A DNA stretch of 64,000 nucleotides from Formivibrio sp. (GTDB lineage Bacteria > Pseudomonadota > Gammaproteobacteria > Burkholderiales > Chitinibacteraceae). The notes beneath the pieces were generated by a model. That model saw nothing but the letters and a program-made list of their open reading frames with translations. It was not told where the DNA came from and searched no databases. Below are positions 10,009 through 20,758 of this stretch, in pieces. Made by a program: the position numbers and the translations under genes. The stretch lies in contig JARLJJ010000633.1 of assembly GCA_031291275.1 (NCBI GenBank), forward strand, positions 1 through 64,000. Direction: 5' to 3'. The number at the start of each line of letters is the position of its first letter. The first letter of the stretch is position 1.

Positions 10009-11487
10009 TCAATGGATGATGAGGGTGCCGATCCAGAAAAATCCACTCGCCAGCAGCATTGCCGCTGGCATGGTTAGAACCCAGGCAATCAAGATATTTT
10101 TGATGGTACCGCCCTGCAAGCCGCTGCGATTAGCGACCATGGTTCCGGCAACGCCAGAGGATAAAACATGGGTGGTCGATACCGGCAAACCCAATATGTT
10201 GGCTATGCCAATGGCGCAGGTGGCGGTAATCTGCGCACAAGCACCTTGGGCATAGGTCATGCCTTTTTGACCAATTTTCTCGCCAACTGTCAGTACTACG
10301 CGGCGCCAGCCAATCATGGTGCCGAGACCTAGTGCCATTGCAATGGCAAAAATAACCCAGGTGGGGGCGTATTCGGTGGTGGCAGTCAGATCTTTGCGCA
10401 ACTTGTCCAGATCGTTGCGTTCAGCCGTTGTAACGCCTGGGAGCGAGCCTACCTTCTTGGCTGTGTCGTCAAGACACAGCAGCATGCGGCGTACTTTGCG
10501 ACGGGTGTCACCATCCAGCACTTCATAGTCCTTGACGGTACTTGGATCTAGCGTGGTGGTAAGCTCATTAATGGTGGGAAGAGTCAGTTCCGGGCTACAT
10601 TTGAACGCTTGCGGAAGGGTGTGGTTGGGTATCTTGCCGAGTGCCAAATATTGAGCCAAACGATCGCCATTGCGCTCGTAAAACTGTTGCATATGGACCG
10701 CTGCGTCGTGCGTACGCTGGATTTCATAGGCGGTGCTATCCATATCCAGAACGAATTTTCCAGGCACGATGCCAATCAGAACCAGCATGACCAAACCGAC
10801 ACCTTTTTGGCCGTCGTTGGAACCATGTGCAAAGCTGACGCCCATGGCCGAGGCAATCAATACCAGTCGAGTCCAGAATGGGGGGTGTTTTTTTCCATCG
10901 ATGGACTGACGTTCCATCGGTGTTTTGTGCATGCGGGAGTTGGCACGGAAACGCTTGAGCAACAGTAACAAGATCGCTGCAATCACAAAGCCCAGCGTGG
11001 GAGAGATAACCAGAGAAAGCATGACTTCAGTGGCTTTTTTCCAGTTGATCCCGTGAGTAATTGGAATACCTGTGATAAGTGCGTTGGTTAGTCCAACGCC
11101 CAGGATCGAGCCGATCAAGGTATGTGAGCTAGAGGCGGGCAGACCTAGGTACCACGTACCAAAATTCCAGAGAATGGCTGACGCCAGTAGTGAAAACACC
11201 ATGACCATACCCTGGGTTGATGCGGCATTCAGCAATAGATCTACCGGAAGCAAGTGGACAATCGCATAAGCCACGCTCAAGCCACCGAGCAAGACCCCAA
11301 AGAAATTAAAGATACCGGACGCGCCGACTGCAAGATGCGGCGGCATGGCCTTGGTGTAAATCACTGTGGCAACGGCATTGGCGGTGTCGTGAAACCCGTT
11401 GATGCATTCAAAAGCCAGTACAAAGGCGAGTGCAAAGAACAGGCTGATGCCGACAGTGAAATCCAGACCGGAAAAAAGACTGAACAT
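10009..11487 (-). CDS. pit: Inorganic phosphate transporter (PiT family)
   Basis: 'GFHDTANAVATVIYTKAM', 'FAHGSNDGQKGVGL', 'GLPVSTTHVLSSGVAG'. Confidence 0.93.
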   Translation of the reverse strand: MFSLFSGLDFTVGISLFFALAFVLAFECINGFHDTANAVATVIYTKAMPPHLAVGASGIFNFFGVLLGGLSVAYAIVHLLPVDLLLNAASTQGMVMVFSLLASAILWNFGTWYLGLPASSSHTLIGSILGVGLTNALITGIPITHGINWKKATEVMLSLVISPTLGFVIAAILLLLLKRFRANSRMHKTPMERQSIDGKKHPPFWTRLVLIASAMGVSFAHGSNDGQKGVGLVMLVLIGIVPGKFVLDMDSTAYEIQRTHDAAVHMQQFYERNGDRLAQYLALGKIPNHTLPQAFKCSPELTLPTINELTTTLDPSTVKDYEVLDGDTRRKVRRMLLCLDDTAKKVGSLPGVTTAERNDLDKLRKDLTATTEYAPTWVIFAIAMALGLGTMIGWRRVVLTVGEKIGQKGMTYAQGACAQITATCAIGIANILGLPVSTTHVLSSGVAGTMVANRSGLQGGTIKNILIAWVLTMPAAMLLASGFFWIGTLIIH

Positions 11488-11591
11488 GGGAGAACCATGA
11501 AGGAGTAATGATGGCGCGGATTATCCCGTAATGCGTTCACCTCGGGTTGATCTTGGGTAGAAGTTTGTCACTTTTTTTACAAAGTCGTTGC

Positions 11592-13064
11592 TTAAGAAGA
11601 ACAACTGACACTGATTTCCTGCGCCCAGTCGGGGGGTGCGGCGGCATAGTTGGCAAATTCATTCTGCTCTTCGAATGGATGAGCTAGGCATCGCTGCAAG
11701 CGTTCAATCTCAGTGAAGTTGCCTGACTTGACGGCTTCGCGAATGGCTGATTCGGCAAGGTGGTTGCGTAATACGTAGAGTGGGTTGACCCGATTCATGC
11801 GCTCGGCACGAGTACTGGCAATGCTGTGTTCCTGATCAAGACGAGCGCGATATTGCGCGGACCATGCGTCGAAGGCTGGCCGATCAATAAAGAAGTTGCG
11901 CAACTTGGCATTGTGGAGGTCGCTCTCGGCATCAAAATTGGCCAGTGCGCGCCAGAATAAAGTCCAATCCGCGGTGGATTGTTGCATCATTTCCAGCAGT
12001 CTGCTGACCAGATTCCAGTCGTCCTCCTGCCAGTGCACCAGGCCAAGTTTCTGACGTAGTTGGTTGGCAAAGGCCGATTCGAACATTGATTGGTACTGTT
12101 GCAGCGCTGCGGTCAGTGCTTCCTTGTCGGCTAAGGGTAGCAAAGCTTGCGCCAGGCAATGCAGGTTCCACAGCCCAATTTCCGGTTGGTGGTGCCAGGC
12201 GTAACGACCGGTATGGTCGGAGTGATTACATATGTGTCCGGCATCAAAGCCATCAAGAAAACCGAATGGACCGTAATCGAGCGTCAGACCAAGGATCGAC
12301 ATATTGTCTGAATTCAGTACCCCATGGCAAAAGCCGACACTCTGCCAGCGAGCAATGAGTTGCGCTGTGCGCTCGGCAACTGCGAGTAGCAAGGCGGCAT
12401 AGGGTTGTGGTTCATCCCGGCATTGCGGATAGAAGTGTGTGATAACCCAGTCGGTCAGAATACGCAGAGAAGCATGGTCGCCAGTACGGTGGAAGTATTC
12501 AAAGTGTCCAAAGCGCACGAATGTGGGTGCCACCCGAAGAACCACTGCAGCTGTTTCCAATTCCTCGCGCCAGACCGGTTGTGGCGAGCTGACTAATCCC
12601 AGTGCCCGAGTGGTCGGGATGCCGAGGCCTTGCATGGCTTCGGAGCAAAGATATTCCCGAATACTGGAGCGCAACACTGCCCGACCATCTCCCATACGCG
12701 AATACGGGGTGAGGCCCGCTCCTTTCAATTGCAATTCGTAAATTTCACCATCTGGTGCGCGATGTTCCCCGATCAGCAGCGCACGCCCATCACCCAATTG
12801 CGGGACGTAAGTGCCAAACTGGTGTCCCGAATAAACGCTGGCCAGTGGACTTGCTCCCTCAGGAAGCTGGTTGCCGGCAAGTAAATGGGCCAGATCAGGA
12901 TGGGCTTGTGGGTCGGTATGCAAGCCAAGTTTTTCCGCCAGTTCTGAATTCCATGCAACCAGCACGGGGTCGGGTAGCGGCGTTGGGTTTAGCCGGGTGT
13001 AGAATTCGGGCGGCAGGGCACCGAAGCGTGGAGTCTGCGGAAAGTTCGCCAGTGTGAAAGCCAT
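11592..13064 (-). CDS. selO: SelO/YdiU protein adenylyltransferase
   Basis: 'VYSGHQFGTYVPQLGDGRALLIGE', 'LQLKGAGLTPYSRMGDGRAVLRSSIREYL', 'GVLNSDNMSILGLTLDYGPFGFLD'. Confidence 0.95.
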   Translation of the reverse strand: MAFTLANFPQTPRFGALPPEFYTRLNPTPLPDPVLVAWNSELAEKLGLHTDPQAHPDLAHLLAGNQLPEGASPLASVYSGHQFGTYVPQLGDGRALLIGEHRAPDGEIYELQLKGAGLTPYSRMGDGRAVLRSSIREYLCSEAMQGLGIPTTRALGLVSSPQPVWREELETAAVVLRVAPTFVRFGHFEYFHRTGDHASLRILTDWVITHFYPQCRDEPQPYAALLLAVAERTAQLIARWQSVGFCHGVLNSDNMSILGLTLDYGPFGFLDGFDAGHICNHSDHTGRYAWHHQPEIGLWNLHCLAQALLPLADKEALTAALQQYQSMFESAFANQLRQKLGLVHWQEDDWNLVSRLLEMMQQSTADWTLFWRALANFDAESDLHNAKLRNFFIDRPAFDAWSAQYRARLDQEHSIASTRAERMNRVNPLYVLRNHLAESAIREAVKSGNFTEIERLQRCLAHPFEEQNEFANYAAAPPDWAQEISVSCSS

Positions 13065-13152
13065 ACATGTTCAGACGGAAAGCCGCCGCTCCAGGGTTAT
13101 TGTTGAGTTATTTGGTCGGATATTATGCCATTTTGTTCCGCAAGGTTTAGAT

Positions 13153-13644
13153 ATGAGTGAAAAATTCCCGGTTACACCAGCGATTCGTTCTCTGCGTCAG
13201 CGTGGAGTGGTATTTTCAGAGCATCTTTATGCTTATGAAGACAAAGGTGGGACGGCGGTTTCAGCACGAGAACTGGGCGTAGATGAGCATTGCGTGATCA
13301 AAACACTGGTGATGGAAGACGAGCGTCGCCAGCCGCTGGTAGTGTTAATGCATGGCGATTGTGAAGTCTCGACCAAAAATCTGGCGCGTCTCCTGAACGT
13401 CAAAACGATCGTGCCTTGCTCTCCGGAAATGGCCAACAGGCATTCAGGTTATCTGGTCGGTGGCACATCACCGTTCGGGACGAGAAAAATGATGCCGATT
13501 TATATGGAACGCAGCATCCTTGAGCTTGATCGGATTTATATCAATGGTGGAAAGCGGGGGTTTTTGGTGGGAGTGACCCCGAAAGATGTGCAGGCTATTT
13601 TGCAGCCGATCTTGGTGGATGTTGCGATCGGGAAGAATAACTGA
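13153..13644 (+). CDS. ybaK: YbaK-family aminoacyl-tRNA deacylase
   Basis: 'LGVDEHCVIKTLVMEDE', 'GYLVGGTSPFGTRKMMPIYME'; start chosen at MSEKFPVTPA. Confidence 0.85.
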   Translation: MSEKFPVTPAIRSLRQRGVVFSEHLYAYEDKGGTAVSARELGVDEHCVIKTLVMEDERRQPLVVLMHGDCEVSTKNLARLLNVKTIVPCSPEMANRHSGYLVGGTSPFGTRKMMPIYMERSILELDRIYINGGKRGFLVGVTPKDVQAILQPILVDVAIGKNN

Positions 13645-13679
13645 TTTTGGTAATGTAATTAACTGAATGGCAGAGCAGA

Positions 13680-15299
13680 TCATGATGTTTTGATAAGCGC
13701 ATCAAGGTCATTGCGTAAACTCAGGCGTGTGCCTTCGTCCAGAGTACCCTTCAGGCGGTCAATAAAATCGTTTGCCGAGTTGATGATATGTTCGCGTTCG
13801 TTGTGCGGAACCTCTACCGTTTTAAGGTATTTAAGTGCAGCATGTGAGGCGGAAAGCATAAGCCGGTTATTTCGGGTTTCTTCGGCGGATGGCAGCAACA
13901 GGTTGACAGCGTCGGCCGTGCGATTCTTCAGCATCATCTGCACCCCTTGTTTGTTCAGTTCGGTGATTTCCGCACCGCATTGCTGGATGAAGTCTCGCCA
14001 TGCGTGGCGTTGACCTGCTGCGGTTTCTAGCAGGCTCGACAAATGTTTGGTCGTGATGAAGCGCCGCGCAATGGCATACAACCATTTGTATGGAGCTGTT
14101 AATGGGTTGGCTTCTTCTTCCAATAGCGATGGTGGGCAGATCATATCGGCAGTCATCAAAAAGCCAATGGCGGCTTCTTGGGTGAATGCTTCATTGGTGA
14201 TGTAAGATTCAAGTTCTGACAGCAAGTCGGTTTTGTTGTGAAAAATGGCCGCGGCGAGCTTGCCGACGACGCGATTGATGATGGTATCGTCGCGCTTTGC
14301 AAGTTCTTGCGCCATTCGCAGATATTTGTCAGCGTCTCCCATGGCCCCATCCCGTCGTGCAGCAAGGGCGAGTTGCAACACGGTTTCCGGAGAAAGTGCC
14401 GACGAGTTGCCGCCGCAAAAAACAGCACGTTCCAGTAGTTGGCGTGCTTTGCCAGAGTCGCCCATCATGTTGGCCAGATTGCCCGCTTTTTGCAGGCGTG
14501 AAACGTTGTTGGGTGAGATGGCCATGCATTTTTCGTAAACACCCATGGCTTCATCCATACGGCCTTCAGCCATATAGAGATTGGCAAGTTCTTCGTACGC
14601 ATCGACATAGTGGGTATGGGTCAGGATGGCAGCGTGCAGCATGCTTTCTGCTTGCGATTGGTTGCCTTGACGTGCCAAAACTTTGGCGAGTCCCAGTTTG
14701 GCCCAAGGAACCACTTTACTGGTCAGCGTTTCCTCGAAGAGTTTTTGTGCCTCATCCAGTCGGCCGGCTTCGACCAAAAGATTGGCGAGCAGTCGAATCA
14801 AGTCCGGACGGTACTGTTCGGCCGAGGGCAAGGCTTCTTGTGCTGTTGCGATAGCACCCTCAATATCGCCAGCGTTGATTCGCTCCAATATCGGGCGAAG
14901 AAACGCTTTGCGTGTCCACGCGACATGTAACCGAGTTGCCAGTAGTGCGCTGGTGAATGGTTTGATCAGATAATCATCTGGGCCGACTTCTGCTACGGCG
15001 ACGACTTTCTCGTAGGAGGCTTCAGCTGTAATCATGAACCAGATGGTGGAGAGCGGGAGCTCGCCTGATCGGCGCAATTCTTCCAGTAGCTCCTGACCGT
15101 TCATGCCTTCGCCAAAATGGTAATCGCACAAGACAATATCGTAATCGCCATTGCGAACCCTGCGCCGGGTCTCGCCGATGCTGTTGGCGGTGTCGACGCG
15201 GGTGATGCCAGCCTGAGACAGCGTCATGCGAATTGACTGACGCACTGTCGGGGCATCATCGGCAACAAGGACGTGGGCTTGGCTCAAATCAAGGGGCAT
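13680..15299 (-). CDS. Response regulator with C-terminal TPR repeats
   Basis: N-terminal receiver 'VLVADDAPTVRQSIRMTL...IVLCDYHFGEGMNGQELL' followed by TPR-like helices. Confidence 0.85.
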   Translation of the reverse strand: MPLDLSQAHVLVADDAPTVRQSIRMTLSQAGITRVDTANSIGETRRRVRNGDYDIVLCDYHFGEGMNGQELLEELRRSGELPLSTIWFMITAEASYEKVVAVAEVGPDDYLIKPFTSALLATRLHVAWTRKAFLRPILERINAGDIEGAIATAQEALPSAEQYRPDLIRLLANLLVEAGRLDEAQKLFEETLTSKVVPWAKLGLAKVLARQGNQSQAESMLHAAILTHTHYVDAYEELANLYMAEGRMDEAMGVYEKCMAISPNNVSRLQKAGNLANMMGDSGKARQLLERAVFCGGNSSALSPETVLQLALAARRDGAMGDADKYLRMAQELAKRDDTIINRVVGKLAAAIFHNKTDLLSELESYITNEAFTQEAAIGFLMTADMICPPSLLEEEANPLTAPYKWLYAIARRFITTKHLSSLLETAAGQRHAWRDFIQQCGAEITELNKQGVQMMLKNRTADAVNLLLPSAEETRNNRLMLSASHAALKYLKTVEVPHNEREHIINSANDFIDRLKGTLDEGTRLSLRNDLDALIKTS

Positions 15300-15432
15300 G
15301 GCTGGAAATGGATGTTAGATTTTGTTAACCAGATTGCAATATAAGGCATTAATACCAAGGAATGGATATTGCGCGAAAAATAAGTAAGGAATTCAGCGGG
15401 GGATTGAATGTTGTTGATGTGATGCGTGAATG

Positions 15433-15465
15433 AAAAAACGCCCCGATTTGGCATCGGGGCGTTTT
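15433..15465 (-). terminator. Rho-independent terminator downstream of the tRNA-Leu pair
   Basis: aaaaaacgccccgat-ttggc-atcggggcgtttt. Confidence 0.85.
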
Positions 15466-15473
15466 CTGAATGC

Positions 15474-15560
15474 TGGTGCCCAGGAGAAGACTCGAACTTC
15501 CACGGCCTTGCAACCGCTAGGACCTGAACCTAGTGCGTCTACCAATTCCGCCACCTGGGC
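15474..15560 (-). tRNA. tRNA-Leu(CAG)
   Basis: Reverse complement GCCCAGGTGGCGGAATTGGTAGACGC...CTAGGTTCAGGTCCTAG...GTTCGAGTC...CCTGGGCACCA; long variable arm, encoded CCA. Confidence 0.95.
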
Positions 15561-15590
15561 ATTACCCTGTGCATATTATATTCAAGAGAT

Positions 15591-15677
15591 TGGTGCCCAG
15601 GAGAAGACTCGAACTTCCACGACCTTGCGATCGCTAGGACCTGAACCTAGTGCGTCTACCAATTCCGCCACCTGGGC
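15591..15677 (-). tRNA. tRNA-Leu(CAG), tandem second copy
   Basis: Near-identical to the copy at 15474; differs mainly in the variable arm. Confidence 0.95.
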
Positions 15678-15744
15678 TCTTGAACTGCGCTAAAATGAAC
15701 CAGCGCCCCACAGAGAGGCGTGATTATCAGAAAAAGAAGAAACC

Positions 15745-18087
15745 ATGTCAAGAAAACAAACAAAACAAAATGAAGCCAGCCCTGCCGCCTTGTTGAGCCC
15801 GCTACCGCTAGCGAAGTCAAAGCCGCGCAAAGTCAAAGGTTTACGTGCTCAAGATCCTTGGCTTGAGCGTGAACGCGAGCGCTACGAAAATCCCTTGCCC
15901 TCGCGCGAATTCATTCTGCAGATACTGGCAGAGCAGGGTGCCCCGGTATTCCCGGACGAATTAAAGAAGCAATTATCGATACATCAGACTGAAGGCGAAG
16001 CGTTTGCACGCCGCCTGGCCGCGATGGAGCGCGAGGGCGAGCTGATGCTCAACCGCAAGGGCGCACTCTGCCTGCCGGCCAAAATCGATCTGATTGCAGG
16101 ACGGGTACAAGGTCATCCTGATGGTTTTGGCTTTTTGGTGCCGGATAATGGCGGTGACGATTACTATCTTGGCCCGAGAGAAATGGACAAAGTACTGCAC
16201 GGCGATCGCGTGCTGGTGCGCCATATCGGAGTTGACCGGCGCGGACGTCCTGAGGGCAAGATTGTCGAAGTGCTTGAACATGTGAACACCCGCCTCGTTG
16301 GCCGTTTTTATACCGACCGCGGTATTCATTTTGTTGTGGCTGAAAACAAGCGTATCAGCCAGGACATTCTGATCGAGCCGAAAAGTACGTTGAAGGCACG
16401 TCCGGGACAGGTGGTGACGGTCGAGCTGCTGACCCAGCCGGCACGTAATGCGCAACCGGTGGGCAAGGTGGTCGAGATTCTCGGCAACTATAATGATCCG
16501 GGAATGGAAATCGAAATCGCCTTGCGCAAGCACAGTCTCCCGCATGAGTTTTCCGAAGCGGCAGAAGCACAAGCCGCAGCGATTTCACAAACGGTGACAA
16601 AGAAAGACTGGAAGCCGGTGTTGGGCGTGGAGCGCGTGGATTTGCGTGAGTTGCCACTGGTGACGATTGACGGCGAAACCGCCAAGGATTTCGATGATGC
16701 CGTGTTTGCCGAGAAAAAAGGCAAAGGATGGCGTTTGGTCGTAGCGATTGCTGATGTCAGTCATTATGTATTACCAGACGATGCGCTTGATGAAACCGCA
16801 TTCGAGCGTGGCAATTCGGTTTATTTTCCGCGCCGGGTTATTCCGATGCTGCCAGAAGCGCTTTCAAATGGCATCTGTTCCTTGAATCCGGCAGTCGAGC
16901 GTCTGTGCATGGTCTGTGATATGCAGATCAGCCAGAAAGGCGAGATCAAGGATTACCGTTTCTACCCGGCGGTGATGTTGTCCAAAGCCCGGCTGACCTA
17001 CAACAAAGTTTGGGACATGTTGTCGAACCCGCAGGGCGAAATCGCACGCCAATATGCCAATGTACTGCCGCATATCAATAATTTGTATGCACTCTTCAAA
17101 GCTTTCAGCGGTGCTCGCCAGGATCGTGGTGCGATTGACTTTGAAACGACTGAAACGATGATGTTGTTTGATGAAAATGGCAAGATTCGCGAGATCGTTC
17201 CCGTGGTTCGCAATGATGCACACAAGTTGATCGAAGAATGCATGCTCGCAGCCAATGTTTGTGCCGCGCACATTTTCATGGAGCACAAACACACTGGCCT
17301 GTACCGTGTGCATGAAGGCCCAACGCCGCAAAAATTGGAAAAACTGCGCGAATATCTGCGCGGTCTTGCTCTGGCTTTGCCGGGAGGGGAGTTGCCGGAG
17401 GCGAGCGATTACGCCACCTTGCTGGGGCAGATCAAGGATCGGCCGGACGCACCACTGTTGCAGACCATGCTGCTGCGTTCCCTGCAACAGGCGGTTTATA
17501 GCCCGGATAATTTGGGGCACTTCGGTCTGGGTTATGAAGCGTATACCCATTTCACTTCACCGATTCGGCGCTATCCCGATCTGCTGGTGCATCGCACGAT
17601 CAAGGCGATCATTGCGGGCAAGAAATACAAGCCTTCACGCAAGTGGGAAGCGCTGGGCGTTCAGTGTTCAATGACTGAGCGGCGGGCTGATGAAGCCAGT
17701 CGCGATGTGGAAAACTGGCTCAAGTGTTATTACATGCAGGACAAGATTGGCGAAGAATTCGATGGCGTGGTGGCGAGCGTGACGAGCTTTGGCTTGTTTG
17801 TATTGCTGGAGGGCGTCTTTGTCGAAGGACTGGTGCATATTTCGGAACTGGGAACAGATTATTTCCATTACGACGAAGTTCGGCACGAGTTACGGGGCGA
17901 ACGCAGCGGACAGGTATATCGCATGACGGATCGTGTCCGTATCAAGGTGGTTCGTGTCGATATGGATAGCAGCAAGATTGATTTTGTTTTGGTCGAAGAC
18001 CCTAAAGCGCCATCGCTGGCTGGCGGTCGATCTGCAAAAGCAGGCGCTCGTAAAACAAGTGCTGCAACCAAGCGTAAACCCAATTGA
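15745..18087 (+). CDS. rnr: Ribonuclease R
   Basis: RNB motif 'LPLVTIDGETAKDFDDAVFAEK', 'HFTSPIRRYPDLLVHR', C-terminal S1 domain and basic tail. Confidence 0.96.
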   Translation: MSRKQTKQNEASPAALLSPLPLAKSKPRKVKGLRAQDPWLERERERYENPLPSREFILQILAEQGAPVFPDELKKQLSIHQTEGEAFARRLAAMEREGELMLNRKGALCLPAKIDLIAGRVQGHPDGFGFLVPDNGGDDYYLGPREMDKVLHGDRVLVRHIGVDRRGRPEGKIVEVLEHVNTRLVGRFYTDRGIHFVVAENKRISQDILIEPKSTLKARPGQVVTVELLTQPARNAQPVGKVVEILGNYNDPGMEIEIALRKHSLPHEFSEAAEAQAAAISQTVTKKDWKPVLGVERVDLRELPLVTIDGETAKDFDDAVFAEKKGKGWRLVVAIADVSHYVLPDDALDETAFERGNSVYFPRRVIPMLPEALSNGICSLNPAVERLCMVCDMQISQKGEIKDYRFYPAVMLSKARLTYNKVWDMLSNPQGEIARQYANVLPHINNLYALFKAFSGARQDRGAIDFETTETMMLFDENGKIREIVPVVRNDAHKLIEECMLAANVCAAHIFMEHKHTGLYRVHEGPTPQKLEKLREYLRGLALALPGGELPEASDYATLLGQIKDRPDAPLLQTMLLRSLQQAVYSPDNLGHFGLGYEAYTHFTSPIRRYPDLLVHRTIKAIIAGKKYKPSRKWEALGVQCSMTERRADEASRDVENWLKCYYMQDKIGEEFDGVVASVTSFGLFVLLEGVFVEGLVHISELGTDYFHYDEVRHELRGERSGQVYRMTDRVRIKVVRVDMDSSKIDFVLVEDPKAPSLAGGRSAKAGARKTSAATKRKPN

Positions 18088-18092
18088 GGGAT

Positions 18093-18128
18093 GAATGTCG
18101 TTGCCCTTCATTCCGGGCAACGACATTC
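18093..18128. terminator. Hairpin between convergent genes (14-bp perfect stem, 8-nt loop)
   Basis: gaatgtcgttgccc-ttcattcc-gggcaacgacattc. Confidence 0.7.
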
Positions 18129-18133
18129 GATAC

Positions 18134-19492
18134 TCAAATAATCTTTAGTCCGTGCAATAGTACGATCGCAATGGATAACGGGGCGACAAATCGCACCAGT
18201 ACAAATACCAGTTGAACAAGCTTTTCGTTGGCCAGGTTGCCATGATTGCCCAATTGATTTTCCAGTTGCGGTAATCCATATATCCATCCGGCAAACAGAC
18301 AGATCAGGATGCCTCCGAGTGGCAGGAGTACGTTGGAGCTGAGAAAGTCAAACAAGTCGAATGGGTTCATTCCGAAGATTTTCATTTCTGCCGTGATGCT
18401 CTGAGAGAGGGATGCAGGTATACCCAAAAGCAGGATCGCGCCGATGGTCATCAGTGAAGCGCGCTTCCGGTTCAGTTTGTAGCGTTCTGTCAGAACGGCG
18501 ACGGGGACTTCCAAGAGTGACAGCATGGCGCCAATACTGGCGACTGCGGTGAGCACAAAGAAAATCGTCATGAACAGTCTGCCGCCCGGCATGCTGGTAA
18601 AGACGGCTGGAATTGTCATAAAGACCAGCGATGGGCCGGCTGCCGGAGCAAATCCAAAGGCAAAAACGGCTGGAAAAATGGCGATGCCGGCGAGTAGTGA
18701 AACGGAAAGGTCAGCGAACATCACGCGCGTAGCCGTCACCGGAATATTCTGATCGTCGCGGAAATAACTGCCGTAGGTCAGCATGCAGCCCATACCAATC
18801 GATAGCTTGAAGAAAGCCAATCCCAGCGCGGTAAGGACAACGGCAGGTGTAATCTTGGCAAAGTCAGGAGAGAACAGGAATTTAAGCCCTTCTGAAGCAC
18901 CAGGCAGCGTCAGGCTGCGGATACACAGTATCAAGAGCAAGCCGAATAGCAGGGGCATCAATTTGCGTGCTACGGCTTCGATCCCTTTGGACACCCCCAG
19001 CATAATGATGCTGCCGGTCAGCGCCAGCACAATCCATTGCCAGAGCAAGGACGCTACCGGGTTCGATACCAACTTGCCGAATGCTGCGCCGGCGATCTTG
19101 GGATCGGTAGTGGCGATTTCGCCGGAAAATGCTTTGAAAATATAAGCAAAAACCCAACCCGCGACGCTGGTGTAGAACGCCATGATCAGCAAGGCCGCGG
19201 TAAAACCCATCCAGCCGATTATTTTCCAGCTACGTTGATTTGGCGGTGCAATGCGCTCAAATGTGGTGACAGCATTGGCCCGGGCCGCGCGACCGAGCGA
19301 TGTTTCAACCATGAGCAACGGCAAGCCGACTAGCAGAGTGGCCAAAAGGTAAACCAGTAAAAAACCAGCGCCACCGTTGGCGCCTGTCAGATAGGGAAAC
19401 TTCCAGATATTGCCGAGCCCGACTGCCGAGCCCAAAGTGGCGACCAGTACGCCAAAACTGCTGGTGAAACCGTCGCGTGTGGATTGATTCAT
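18134..19492 (-). CDS. Neurotransmitter:sodium symporter (NSS) family transporter
   Basis: 'LVATLGSAVGLGNIWKFPYLTGANGGAGFLLVYL'. Confidence 0.92.
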   Translation of the reverse strand: MNQSTRDGFTSSFGVLVATLGSAVGLGNIWKFPYLTGANGGAGFLLVYLLATLLVGLPLLMVETSLGRAARANAVTTFERIAPPNQRSWKIIGWMGFTAALLIMAFYTSVAGWVFAYIFKAFSGEIATTDPKIAGAAFGKLVSNPVASLLWQWIVLALTGSIIMLGVSKGIEAVARKLMPLLFGLLLILCIRSLTLPGASEGLKFLFSPDFAKITPAVVLTALGLAFFKLSIGMGCMLTYGSYFRDDQNIPVTATRVMFADLSVSLLAGIAIFPAVFAFGFAPAAGPSLVFMTIPAVFTSMPGGRLFMTIFFVLTAVASIGAMLSLLEVPVAVLTERYKLNRKRASLMTIGAILLLGIPASLSQSITAEMKIFGMNPFDLFDFLSSNVLLPLGGILICLFAGWIYGLPQLENQLGNHGNLANEKLVQLVFVLVRFVAPLSIAIVLLHGLKII

Positions 19493-19588
19493 AAGGCCTC
19501 CGCCCCCGTTATTGTGAGGGCGACTATCCTCTGCACCACAATGTAGCGTCCATTCGGGAAAACCCGTTTCTACCGGGAATGACGGGAT

Positions 19589-20758
19589 TTATTCCAGATA
19601 CCTGCTGCCTGCATATCCGGATAGTGCCATCATCAGTCGGGTGATACTGAAAGCGACCCAAGAAAGTAACCGTTGAATCAGGCGAGCATGGCGCAGATCT
19701 TCAAGTTTTATTTCCATCGTGTCCTCAGTCAGTACGCGCTGAAGATCTTCACGCAATGTTGTGCTAAACGCGATATCCCGGATGAACAGGTTAGCCTCGC
19801 GGGCCAGCAACAAACTGAGCGGATCGATATTGCTGGAGCCTATCGTGCTCCAGCGACCATCAATCACTGCGACTTTGGCATGCATGAAACCGCGGGGGTA
19901 TTCATGAATTTCCATGCCGGCATTCAGGAATTGGTGATAAAAGCCGCGACTCGCATAATGTAATAAAGCGTGGTCCACTTTACCTTGCAAAATCAATATG
20001 ACGCGCACACCGCGCACTGCCGCGCGCATCAATGCACGGCGGAAACGCAGTCCAGGTAAGAAATAGGCATTGGCAATGATGATTTCATGCCGAGCTGATT
20101 CAATCGCCCGCAAGTATTCAATTTCAATATCACGTCGGTGGCGCAGATTGTCGCGAGTAACAAATTTTGCCTGTACATGCCCGGCCATTTCGCCCAGTGG
20201 GCGCAAGTGGCTTTTATGCAGCCAGTCCTTCTTCAGTTGGGCCCAGGCGGTATGGCGCCACACCCGGTCAACAGCATCATGCATGCGCCGCACTAATGGG
20301 CCATGCACTTCCACAGCATAGTCATAACGTGGCGGTAGGTTCGGAATCTGCGTATTGAAGTCGGAAATAATATTGATGCCGCCGATGAAGCCTACAATGC
20401 CGTCAATTACGGCGAGCTTGCGGTGCAGACGACGTAATCGGGTGCGGTCAAAAGTCAGCGGGCTGATGCTGGGGCGGAAAAACAGGAGCTGTACCCCATT
20501 CGAGATCAGTTTTTCTCGCCACGCCATTGGGAACGTGCGCGCACCAAACCCATCAAGATGCAGTTTCACGGCGACATGGCGCTTAGCTGCTTGAATTAGA
20601 GCCTCTGCCACCTCTTTGCCAATTTCATCGAGTTCATACAAATAGGATTCGATGAAAATTTCATGTCGAGCGGTGTGGATGGCTGCAATCAGCGCAGGGA
20701 AGTAATCCTGCCCGTTGTAAAGCAGGCGTAACTGATTACCATGGACAAATCCAAGCAT
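19589..20758 (-). CDS. clsB: Cardiolipin synthase B-like phospholipase D family protein
   Basis: Two HKD motifs 'LHRKLAVIDGIVGFIGG' and 'MHAKVAVIDGRWSTIGSSNID'. Confidence 0.9.
   Translation of the reverse strand: MLGFVHGNQLRLLYNGQDYFPALIAAIHTARHEIFIESYLYELDEIGKEVAEALIQAAKRHVAVKLHLDGFGARTFPMAWREKLISNGVQLLFFRPSISPLTFDRTRLRRLHRKLAVIDGIVGFIGGINIISDFNTQIPNLPPRYDYAVEVHGPLVRRMHDAVDRVWRHTAWAQLKKDWLHKSHLRPLGEMAGHVQAKFVTRDNLRHRRDIEIEYLRAIESARHEIIIANAYFLPGLRFRRALMRAAVRGVRVILILQGKVDHALLHYASRGFYHQFLNAGMEIHEYPRGFMHAKVAVIDGRWSTIGSSNIDPLSLLLAREANLFIRDIAFSTTLREDLQRVLTEDTMEIKLEDLRHARLIQRLLSWVAFSITRLMMALSGYAGSRYLE

Noticed and set aside
15474-15677. Near-identical tandem tRNA-Leu copies considered as an integration scar
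   Set aside because: Both are complete tRNAs in one transcription unit with a shared terminator, and no integrase is adjacent; simple tandem duplication is enough.
16864-17550. 228-aa antisense ORF inside rnr
   Set aside because: Shadow ORF opposite a strongly conserved RNase R; no recognizable domain.
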